DNA from: an uncultured Candidatus Saccharibacteria bacterium
GTDB taxonomy: Bacteria; Patescibacteriota; Saccharimonadia; Saccharimonadales; Saccharimonadaceae
Length of the DNA stretch: 6,637 nt
Direction: 5' to 3'
Assembly: GCA_937976315.1 (NCBI GenBank)
Contig: CALJRR010000085.1
Span: 1-6,637 of the forward strand
Shown: positions 1 through 5,241 of the stretch, in pieces
How the letters are laid out: every line of letters starts with the position of its first letter
Position numbering within the stretch: position 1 is the stretch's first letter
Program-made: the position numbers and the translations under genes
Notes under the pieces: generated by a model
Seen by the model: only the letters and a program-made list of their open reading frames with translations
What the model was told of the DNA's origin: nothing
Databases searched by the model: none

Positions 1-2
1 CG

Positions 3-596
3 GCGAATAGGGCGAATTTAACAGAGGTGCCGTGTATCGTCAGGAGTATGAGCGATCAAAATCGCCTGGAGACCTCTTTGATTGAAAACTTGCAACGACA
101 TGATTTAAATGCGCTTGAAACTGCGACCGCTTATCAAAAATTGCGCGATCAATTCAATATGACGCTGGAGGAAATTGGCAAGCGTTTGGGTGGCAAATCT
201 ATAAGTGCGGTCAGTAATACGTTGAGGTTGTTGAAATTGCCGAAGTCTGTGCAGCAGGCGTTGTTTGAGGGGCGATTAAATGAAGGGCAGGCAAGGCCTC
301 TAATTGGTTTACCTGATGACGCCGCGGAAGACATTATGGAACGAGCTATTCGCGAGGAGTGGTCTGCGCGACGGATCGAGCAGGTTGTTACTTTGTGGAA
401 GCAGGCGAAGGCTAGTCCAATCGAGAACAAACGACGCCCAGCAGATATGCCTCACGCGGATGCTGTTGAAAGCCTTTCAAAGCGATTCGGCACAGGTGTG
501 AAAATTCGTACAAACGGCCGTGGAGCTGGTCAGATTAGTATCAAGTTTAAAGATAATCTTGAATTTGAACGAATAAGAGAATTGCTCGAAAAGTAA
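3..596 (+). CDS. parB: ParB/Spo0J-family chromosome partitioning protein (5'-truncated)
   Basis: ParB is the CTP-binding DNA clamp that loads at parS sites and works with the ParA ATPase in segregating replicated origins. The reading frame is open to the left edge, with codons from base 3 giving ANRANLTE directly before VPCIVR. This matches the usual ParB stretch after the GERR box, so the GTG at 27 is an internal valine codon and the real start lies outside the window. About 197 residues remain. Counting from base 3, they hold the ParB ENLQR motif (about 28-32, with flanking IENLQRHDLN), a helix-turn-helix (about 54-76, TLEEIGKRLGGKSISAVSNT) that should read parS, and a basic linker. A C-terminal dimerisation-like segment (about 163-197) ends in IRELLEK. 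The N-terminal part with the GERR nucleotide-contact box is missing from the window only because of the cut. The gene converges on lepB with a 6-bp gap. The family call is firm. Whether it is the chromosomal copy rests on the housekeeping neighbours. Confidence 0.93.
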   Translation, partial: ANRANLTEVPCIVRSMSDQNRLETSLIENLQRHDLNALETATAYQKLRDQFNMTLEEIGKRLGGKSISAVSNTLRLLKLPKSVQQALFEGRLNEGQARPLIGLPDDAAEDIMERAIREEWSARRIEQVVTLWKQAKASPIENKRRPADMPHADAVESLSKRFGTGVKIRTNGRGAGQISIKFKDNLEFERIRELLEK

Positions 597-620
597 TTTT
601 TATTAGAACGAGCGAATTTT
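582..620 (+). terminator. weak terminator-like hairpin at the parB/lepB convergent junction
   Basis: A stem of five perfect pairs, GCTCG (584-588) with CGAGC (609-613), extends by one T-G wobble and one T-A pair (582-583 with 614-615). It encloses a 20-nt AT-rich loop and is followed by AATTTT. The stem lies across the parB stop codon and the end of lepB. The long loop and short T run make it a poor intrinsic terminator, and it would suit only the plus-strand transcript. It is recorded because nothing else near this junction resembles a terminator. Confidence 0.25.
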
Positions 621-1208
621 ATTGAATGGGAATATTCGTAGGCTAACTGGTCCGACGATATCATAAAGGGGGATCGGTCCCATGCAGTTTCGGGAGTCGC
701 AAGAGTAGCTTCCTTGACGGTGATCGCCCATGACGAATATCGTGCCTTCCGGTACAGTCGTATCGACATCGCCAGAAGTAGGCTGTCCTGGCTCGTTTTT
801 ATTGACTGAGGTGTCAGGGTTAAATCCGTCGGGGCTCTCTGTATTGTAAACAGTTACGGTGCCGTTTTTTACAGTAACTCGCTCACCAGCAAAGGCAATT
901 ACACGCTTAACAATATACTCGTCTTTGCCTGTCGAGGCGTTAAAATTCGGATTCTTAAACACAATTACTTGTCCGCGTTTTGGGATGTAATTTTTATTCT
1001 GCAATTTTGAACCAGTGACGGGCAATCGATTGACGATCAGGCGATCACCGGTGTACATCGTCGTTTCCATACTGGCGCCTTCAACATTGAAAGTTTGAAA
1101 TACAAAAGTGTTCAATAAAAGTGTACCAATCACCACGCCAACAACGAAAATGACCATTCCCAGGCCATCTTGTAATTTCGGATGACGATCCATAAAAGTA
1201 GCGTCCAT
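603..1208 (-). CDS. lepB: signal peptidase I (type I leader peptidase), membrane-anchored
   Basis: This membrane serine protease removes N-terminal signal peptides from secreted proteins on the outer face of the cytoplasmic membrane. Starting at the ATG at 1208 it has 201 residues, typical of small Gram-positive-type SPases. One transmembrane segment lies at about 16-37. Box B carries the Ser nucleophile (Ser46 in GASMETTMYTGDRL). RGQVIVF (78-84) is box C. IVKRVIAFAGERV (99-111) carries the Lys general base (Lys101). Box E is GDHRQGSYSCDSR (161-173). Two departures are visible: box B reads SMETTM instead of SMxPTL, and box E is two residues longer than the usual GDNRxxSxDSR, with Cys170 and Cys175 around it. 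An upstream in-frame ATG at 1298 would add 30 residues but would run into the divergent LCP gene. The ATG at 1208 sits 7 nt behind a consensus -10, which decides the start; ATG 1193 is a weaker alternative. The gene converges on parB and diverges from the LCP gene. Confidence 0.93.
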   Translation of the reverse strand: MDATFMDRHPKLQDGLGMVIFVVGVVIGTLLLNTFVFQTFNVEGASMETTMYTGDRLIVNRLPVTGSKLQNKNYIPKRGQVIVFKNPNFNASTGKDEYIVKRVIAFAGERVTVKNGTVTVYNTESPDGFNPDTSVNKNEPGQPTSGDVDTTVPEGTIFVMGDHRQGSYSCDSRNCMGPIPLYDIVGPVSLRIFPFNKIRSF

Positions 1209-1215
1209 TGTTTCA

Positions 1216-1244
1216 ATTATAAGCGTTTTGTGTGTTATAATCAA
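1216..1244 (-). promoter_or_regulatory. lepB promoter (-35 TTGATT, 17-bp spacer, -10 TATAAT)
   Basis: On the minus strand, TTGATT (plus coordinates 1239-1244) is followed by a 17-bp spacer and a perfect TATAAT (1216-1221). Only 7 nt then separate the -10 from the ATG at 1208, so transcription should begin at or within a base or two of the start codon. No Shine-Dalgarno sequence is possible in such a transcript. The -35 shares bases 1239-1241 with the -10 of the divergent LCP gene. Confidence 0.72.
1233..1241 (+). promoter_or_regulatory. LCP gene promoter (extended -10 TGTTATAAT)
   Basis: TATAAT at 1236-1241 is preceded by TGT (1233-1235), the extended -10 element that can compensate for a missing -35. 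No good -35 hexamer is visible; the best is TTCAAT at 1212-1217, three matches to consensus with an 18-bp spacer. Eight nucleotides separate the box from the ATG at 1250, so the message should be leaderless or have a leader of about 2 nt. The box overlaps the lepB -35, so polymerase should not be able to occupy both promoters at once. Confidence 0.68.
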
Positions 1245-1249
1245 TAGAT

Positions 1250-2893
1250 ATGAAACCACGCAAACAGTCGATGGACGGATTTGTCGCCAAGCGACCACAG
1301 CGAACTTCGTTGGGGGAAATTACTAGCAAAAAAACGACTACGCTCGGGCATCCTCGTAGTAACGAAGATAGTCCGCAGGTGTCGAATAATGCGACAAGGA
1401 ATATTCAGCAACCAACTTCTGCTAATAAATTAAGGCAGAATATTAGCGAATCGTTGGCGGCAATTGATGAAAATACCAAGCCTTCTCATCGGCAGGAGCG
1501 TAAGCAGAAGCGTAAGAAAAAGTTAATTACCAGGATTATTCTTGCGATTATCGGAATTATTATTGCAATTGTGGCGGGCTGGCTGCTATTAAAATTATGG
1601 CAGACGATGAACTCGGTGTTCCATAACGGCGGAATCTTAGGGTTGTTTTCGCAGCAGAAGCTGAAAGAGGATGCTTATGGTCGAAGCAATGTGCTGATTT
1701 TAGGTACAACAGATGACGATCCGGACCATCCAGGTGCGACATTAACTGACTCAATGATGATTCTTAGCGTCAATCAGACAAAGAAGGATGCGTATATGTT
1801 TAGCATTCCGCGTGACTTGTATGTAAAATTTGGCATGGCGTGTAATTCTGGTTACGCTGGTAAAATCAATGAATATTTTGGTTGCGTGAATAACGGAGAT
1901 AGTGCGCAGGCAGAAGCTGAACGAATGGATAAGACTAAGAAATTCATCGGCGATATATTCGGTATGGATATCCAGTATGTGGCGCATATTAATACTGCGG
2001 TGATTCGTGATGCTGTCAATGCGGTCGGCGGAGTTACTGTTGATGTACAGAGTCGTGATCCGCGGGGAATCCTTGATCCAAGCATGGACTGGATGTGTCG
2101 AGCGAAGGAATTGAATTATCAGCAACGTCGCGAACGATGCCCGACGGGTCACTATATGCAATTAACTAACGGCAAGCACGAAATGGATGGCGAAAAAGCG
2201 ATGTGGTTCTCTCGGGCGCGTGGTTTGGTGGCGCCAACTTACGGATTGGAACAATCCAACTTTGATCGAGAGAAAAACCAGCAATTGGTACTTATGGCAC
2301 TGAAAAACAAAGCTACTTCCACGGGAACGCTGACTGATTTTGGTAAGGTGACGTCTCTGATGGATGCCATGGGCAAAAACTTGCGCACAAACATTGACAC
2401 GAAAGAAATTCGCACAATTATGAACCTTGGCTCGGAGATAAAAGAATCTGATATTCACAGATTGAGTTTTGTAGAGGAAAACAATGTACTTATGACTACT
2501 GGCACGGCGGGTGGCGCAAGCATAGTCCAGCCGGCTGCGGGATTATATGATTATGATGACATCCGCGCTTATATAAAGTCTGAGATTTACGCAACGCCGC
2601 TATCTAAGGAAAAAGCCACAGTTGCTGTGTTGAATGGTTCCGGCGTGGCTGGTGCAGCACAGAAAGAAGCGGACAAATTGACAGAATTAGGAATGAAAGT
2701 TGTTCATGTTGGCAATGTTCCAGGTGGTGAGAAAGTAACAAAAACCCAAGTTTATCAATTGCCAGCTGGTAAAGAAAAAACCGCTACAAAAGATAAATTT
2801 AAGGAGTTGTATGGCTCGGTTTCATCAGATTCCTCGAAGTATAATTTGAATGTTGATGCACAATTTATCGTTGTTGTGGGAACTGGCTCATAA
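1250..2893 (+). CDS. LytR-CpsA-Psr (LCP) family cell-wall glycopolymer ligase with C-terminal LytR_C domain
   Basis: LCP enzymes transfer lipid-linked anionic or capsular glycopolymers onto peptidoglycan, acting outside the cytoplasmic membrane. The 547 residues show, in order: a cytoplasmic, Ser/Thr/Asn-rich and probably disordered tail (1-80); a basic stop (81-92); one transmembrane helix (about 92-115); and an LCP catalytic domain (about 146-348). A LytR_C domain (about 455-547) starts with VAVLNGSGVAGAA. Family motifs visible in the LCP domain are NVLILGTTDDD (147-157), TDSMMILSVN (166-175), SIPRDLYV (185-192), KINEYFG (205-211), the DAVNAVGGVTVDV segment (254-266), FSRAR (320-324) and FDREKNQQLV (338-347). 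The phosphate-binding arginines of SIPRD, SRAR and FDRE are retained, but the Arg usually found in the GTDxR...R(S/T)D stretch is not seen (ATLTDS). All four cysteines (198, 212, 283, 297) are extracytoplasmic. The exact polymer is not knowable from this window. The start follows the -10 closely, with no Shine-Dalgarno sequence. Confidence 0.92.
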   Translation: MKPRKQSMDGFVAKRPQRTSLGEITSKKTTTLGHPRSNEDSPQVSNNATRNIQQPTSANKLRQNISESLAAIDENTKPSHRQERKQKRKKKLITRIILAIIGIIIAIVAGWLLLKLWQTMNSVFHNGGILGLFSQQKLKEDAYGRSNVLILGTTDDDPDHPGATLTDSMMILSVNQTKKDAYMFSIPRDLYVKFGMACNSGYAGKINEYFGCVNNGDSAQAEAERMDKTKKFIGDIFGMDIQYVAHINTAVIRDAVNAVGGVTVDVQSRDPRGILDPSMDWMCRAKELNYQQRRERCPTGHYMQLTNGKHEMDGEKAMWFSRARGLVAPTYGLEQSNFDREKNQQLVLMALKNKATSTGTLTDFGKVTSLMDAMGKNLRTNIDTKEIRTIMNLGSEIKESDIHRLSFVEENNVLMTTGTAGGASIVQPAAGLYDYDDIRAYIKSEIYATPLSKEKATVAVLNGSGVAGAAQKEADKLTELGMKVVHVGNVPGGEKVTKTQVYQLPAGKEKTATKDKFKELYGSVSSDSSKYNLNVDAQFIVVVGTGS

Positions 2894-2895
2894 TT

Positions 2896-2904
2896 TGGTA
2901 TAAT
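2896..2904 (+). promoter_or_regulatory. extended -10 promoter before the membrane-protein gene
   Basis: TGGTATAAT (2896-2904) is a consensus -10 with a TGn extension. It lies in the 21-bp gap between the LCP stop and the ATG at 2915, with 10 nt between box and start. A weak TTG-containing -35 (TTGTGG, 2874-2879, 19-bp spacer) is inside the end of the LCP gene. The membrane protein may therefore be made from its own near-leaderless transcript as well as by read-through from the LCP gene. Confidence 0.6.
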
Positions 2905-2914
2905 AGAGTAAGTT

Positions 2915-3679
2915 ATGGAGTTACTGAAAACTGTTAAGCGAAGAACGTTTTGGAGCGAATTAGTTTACTATGTCTTAAATATTGGCTTGGCGGCGGCATT
3001 GCTTGTTATTGCTCAAGCGTTTCAGACCCCATTTCCAGCGTTAGCGCTTGTTGTGCTGAGTAAGTGGCGCATAATTGCCGTTCGTCCGCGTTTTTGGTGG
3101 GCAAACATCCAGGCTAACTTGGTTGACTTAACGGTCGGAATTGGCGTTGTTGGTTTGATGTATCTACCTACGTCGGTGTTTTATTTCCGCGTAGCCTTGG
3201 CGATATTATATGCAATTTGGCTAGTCGTGATTAAGCCGATGTCTAAGCGCTGGCAGGTCGCCATGCAGTCGTTAATTGCTATTTTCGTCGGTGTAACTGC
3301 TCTGATGGTGGTGTCGTACGAGTGGTCAGTTTCTGTAGTTGTTATTCTGATGTTCTTGATTGGCTATAGTTCTGCGCGCCATTTCCTACACAGTTATGAC
3401 GAAGAACAAACGGTTTTACTTTCGGCAATCTGGGGACTCGTCTTTGCTGAGATGGGTTGGCTGTCGTATTATTGGACTTACAGCTACGGAAAATCATTAT
3501 TTGGCGGCGTTTCACAGGTTACAATAATCTTATTGCTATTCTCGCTCGTCGCCAGTAAAGCTTACCAATCTTACAACAAGCACAAAGTTATTCGATTTTC
3601 AGACATATCCGCTCCGGTGATTCTTACTGTCGGAATTATCTTAGTGATGTTAGTATTCTTAAATTCTGTAGTAATTTAA
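2915..3679 (+). CDS. multi-pass integral membrane protein, function unknown
   Basis: I do not recognise a characterised family. The 254-residue product is strongly hydrophobic, with about seven or eight predicted transmembrane segments by eye: roughly 17-34, 40-50 (short), 64-84, 89-107, 117-134, 138-154, 166-186, 199-215 and 231-252; some of these may be re-entrant. The basic, aromatic loop SKWRIIAVRPRFWW (49-62) and the polar loop SARHFLHSYDEEQ (153-165) are the most distinctive parts. There are no cysteines. A short positively charged start (KTVKRR, 5-10) suggests a cytoplasmic N-terminus. The gene lies 21 bp after the LCP gene on the same strand and could act in envelope assembly or glycopolymer export, but this is only association. 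It converges on prmC with a 4-bp overlap (TTAA) that contains both stop codons. The CDS call is secure; the function is open. Confidence 0.85.
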   Translation: MELLKTVKRRTFWSELVYYVLNIGLAAALLVIAQAFQTPFPALALVVLSKWRIIAVRPRFWWANIQANLVDLTVGIGVVGLMYLPTSVFYFRVALAILYAIWLVVIKPMSKRWQVAMQSLIAIFVGVTALMVVSYEWSVSVVVILMFLIGYSSARHFLHSYDEEQTVLLSAIWGLVFAEMGWLSYYWTYSYGKSLFGGVSQVTIILLLFSLVASKAYQSYNKHKVIRFSDISAPVILTVGIILVMLVFLNSVVI

Positions 3680-4500
3680 TCTTGGGCGCCAGTGAAACGT
3701 AGAACCAGGATGTAATTGAGAACTCTCTCTTTTACAAAACAATTTTTCACGGCTTCGTCAAGTATTCTATTGTGCTGCTGGGGGTCCGCCTCGATAAATA
3801 ACAAACCTTCTGAGGTGAGGTATCGTGGTGCTTGTGAGATCAATTGCAATATCAGTTTCAATCCTTCGTCTTCGGCAAAAAGCGCAATTTCTGGTTCATA
3901 TTGAAGTTCTGGAGATACGTCCCAATTTTTGTCAACGTAAGGCAAATTGGCAAATATATAATCAACGGGTCGAAGTTGGCCGTTAAGTAATGATTGCTGT
4001 TGAATATGAACATCTGCATTTAAGGCATTCGCATTTTTTTCTGCAATATTTAAGGCTGGTTTGCTGATATCAGATAAAATTACCGACAAGTTACTCCTCT
4101 CTAATTTGGCAGTAATTCCCAGACAGCCAGATCCTGCGCCAACGTCAATTAAAACTTTTTCGGCAATTTCGCTGGCGGTTAGTTCTAAGAACAATGAAAT
4201 TAGATCTTCGGATTCAGGGCGGGGAATTAAAACGGAAGGAGATACGGTAAATCTACGCCCGTAAAATTCTTTATAGCCCAGAATGTAGGCGATTGGTACG
4301 CGGTCTAATCTCAGGTCTAGTCTGGCATTTGCGATGTCAAATCTTCTGGGGTCAATTTCTTCGTCCAGGTGAGCGTGTAGGTAAGTGCGGTTTTTTCGTA
4401 AAGTGTTGGCTAATATTAATTCGGCGTCTAATCTGGCGGACGGGATGCTTGCCGTTTTTAGGGATTTTGTGGCAATTTTTAGCCATTCAGAGATAATCAT
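3676..4500 (-). CDS. prmC: peptide chain release factor N5-glutamine methyltransferase PrmC (HemK family)
   Basis: PrmC is a cytoplasmic SAM-dependent enzyme that methylates the Gln of the GGQ motif in class I release factors, speeding peptide release. The 274-residue protein has the usual family length. An N-terminal helical release-factor-binding domain (about 1-75) leads into the conserved YILGYKEFYGRRF (72-84) and VLIPRPESEDL (90-100) motifs. SAM motif I is DVGAGSGCLG (119-128), and an acidic residue for the SAM ribose lies near LSDIS (142-146). The catalytic substrate-glutamine motif is NLPY (185-188, in ANLPYV), a variant of the usual NPPY, followed by the typical YEPEIALFAEDEGL (201-214). 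Its expected substrate, RF1, is encoded 737 bp away on the same strand, with an oppositely oriented gene between them. The start at 4500 lies 7 nt from an extended -10 with no Shine-Dalgarno sequence. The 3' end overlaps the convergent membrane-protein gene by 4 bp. Confidence 0.94.
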   Translation of the reverse strand: MIISEWLKIATKSLKTASIPSARLDAELILANTLRKNRTYLHAHLDEEIDPRRFDIANARLDLRLDRVPIAYILGYKEFYGRRFTVSPSVLIPRPESEDLISLFLELTASEIAEKVLIDVGAGSGCLGITAKLERSNLSVILSDISKPALNIAEKNANALNADVHIQQQSLLNGQLRPVDYIFANLPYVDKNWDVSPELQYEPEIALFAEDEGLKLILQLISQAPRYLTSEGLLFIEADPQQHNRILDEAVKNCFVKERVLNYILVLRFTGAQD

Positions 4501-4507
4501 ATAGCTA

Positions 4508-4535
4508 ATTATAACATATATCTATGGAATGTAAA
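4508..4535 (-). promoter_or_regulatory. prmC promoter (-35 TTTACA, 16-bp spacer, extended -10 TGTTATAAT)
   Basis: On the minus strand, TTTACA (plus 4530-4535; five of six matches to TTGACA) precedes a 16-bp spacer and a perfect TATAAT (4508-4513) with a TGT extension (4514-4516). Seven nucleotides separate the box from the ATG at 4500, giving a predicted leaderless transcript. The -35 overlaps one copy of a 10-bp direct repeat (4531-4540). Confidence 0.72.
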
Positions 4536-4577
4536 AAGTAAAATGCTTGCAAAAACTGAGAAAAATGGTAAAAAGTA
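4531..4577 (+). repeat. pair of 10-bp direct repeats GTAAAAAGTA
   Basis: Exact copies of GTAAAAAGTA lie at 4531-4540 and 4568-4577, 37 bp apart start to start, in the divergent prmC/unknown-gene intergenic region. The first overlaps the prmC -35. The second ends exactly where the -35 (TTGACA, 4578) of the unknown gene begins. The placement would suit a shared operator, but the sequence is A-rich and a chance match is possible. Confidence 0.4.
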
Positions 4578-4608
4578 TTGACAAATCAAGAGAGAGAGAG
4601 AGTATTAT
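4578..4608 (+). promoter_or_regulatory. promoter of the 198-residue unknown gene, 19-bp spacer containing (AG)7
   Basis: A perfect -35, TTGACA (4578-4583), is followed by AATCA, the (AG)7 tract, and then a -10 TATTAT (4603-4608; five of six matches). The spacer is 19 bp, two longer than the optimum; removing one AG unit would give 17. The predicted start point is near 4615, leaving a leader of about 30 nt, unlike the near-leaderless neighbours. The same core, TTGACAAAT...TATTATA, recurs before the gene at the right edge with a 17-bp spacer, which supports the choice of -10. Confidence 0.65.
4589..4602 (+). repeat. (AG)7 dinucleotide tract inside a promoter spacer
   Basis: Seven uninterrupted AG units fill the spacer between the -35 and -10 boxes and abut the -10. 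No other simple tract of this length was noticed in the window. Strand slippage here would change promoter geometry in 2-bp steps, the arrangement used by known phase-variable promoters such as the TA tract of Haemophilus fimbrial genes. Slippage itself cannot be shown from one sequence. Confidence 0.85.
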
Positions 4609-4626
4609 AGGCTTCATATCATTAGC

Positions 4627-4633
4627 GAAAGGA
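4627..4633 (+). promoter_or_regulatory. Shine-Dalgarno-like GAAAGGA, the only clear one in the window
   Basis: GAAAGGA ends 11 nt before the ATG at 4645, a slightly long but usable spacing for anti-SD pairing. It supports this start codon. The contrast with the other visible starts, which have no room for a leader, suggests that this gene is translated by a different initiation route. Confidence 0.5.
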
Positions 4634-4644
4634 ATGAGTATATA

Positions 4645-5241
4645 ATGGAATTGCCAAATAATACACACAGTAGCGAAGCCGCAAAGCAAATGGAGTTTGC
4701 GAAAGGGTTTAATCCTGAACTGGCGACCGGAGAAAAGCTTTGGGCGGCAGCGAAATTTAATGATCTGGTTCAGTCGACACTGCTTAGATTCGCGGGAGAC
4801 GCGAAAACTTATGACCATACTGTACTAAAAGATGGGATAAAATCGAGCATTCCTTTAGAAATTCCTCAAGAAGACGGATCTCGTGTATCGGTCAAAGTGG
4901 AGTCCGCTCTGCTTGATAGTGGAGATGAAAAACGATTTATATCAATTACGGAATCGGATGGGAGAGATAAAGAGGAGCATCATTATTATATAGAAGATGA
5001 TCAGGTTTTGAGGTACGATAACAATCTTGCTGAGCGGTCGAGAGAATTGAGGGGAGCGCTGCGCCCCGAAGAAAGTATCAGTATTGAGGGCATAAAGCGT
5101 ATGATTGATGAGTTTAAAAATGAAATAGAGAATGATAAGTTAGAGCAACAAATGGGATTTAATCGTCAGCCTGTTGGCGTGGAAGAGGTGCATAAGTTGG
5201 CAAAACTATTGGAGTCTGCTGAGCCGCGTAAACCGTACTAA
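4645..5241 (+). CDS. soluble acidic protein of unknown function (198 aa)
   Basis: I do not recognise this protein. Its 198 residues show no signal peptide, transmembrane segment or cysteine. A helical N-terminal part (about 8-52, with EKLWAAAKFNDLVQSTLLRF) leads into a region of alternating polar and hydrophobic residues that looks beta-rich (about 68-125, ending in HHYYIEDDQVLRYDNN). The C-terminal half is charged and helical (about 127-192, including IKRMIDEFKNEIENDKLEQQ). The beta region carries many acidic residues (ESDGRDKEEHH). Evidence for a real gene is a full-length open frame, a strong -35/-10, a Shine-Dalgarno-like element and tight packing against prfA, with a 4-bp convergent overlap (CTAA, 5238-5241). 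It is the only plus-strand gene between prmC and prfA, which commonly form one operon in other bacteria. Its (AG)7-containing promoter suggests variable expression. A structural or interaction role is possible, but no function can be assigned. Confidence 0.8.
   Translation: MELPNNTHSSEAAKQMEFAKGFNPELATGEKLWAAAKFNDLVQSTLLRFAGDAKTYDHTVLKDGIKSSIPLEIPQEDGSRVSVKVESALLDSGDEKRFISITESDGRDKEEHHYYIEDDQVLRYDNNLAERSRELRGALRPEESISIEGIKRMIDEFKNEIENDKLEQQMGFNRQPVGVEEVHKLAKLLESAEPRKPY

Noticed and set aside
27..29. GTG at 27 as the start of parB
   Set aside because: The frame is open to the left edge and the residues before it (ANRANLTE) match ParB. The gene is cut by the window, and this GTG is an internal valine codon.
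1209..1298. 30-residue N-terminal extension of signal peptidase from ATG 1298
   Set aside because: It would overlap the start of the LCP gene by 49 bp and cross both promoters. The extra residues resemble no SPase, and ATG 1208 fits the -10.
4634..4645. Three-codon upstream ORF (ATG AGT ATA TAA) whose stop overlaps the ATG at 4645
   Set aside because: The SD-like GAAAGGA directly abuts its ATG, leaving no spacing for initiation, so it is probably coincidental.
4641..4646. TATAAT at 4641-4646 as a promoter
   Set aside because: It overlaps the ATG of the unknown gene and would start transcription inside the coding region. The TTGACA/TATTAT pair upstream explains expression better.
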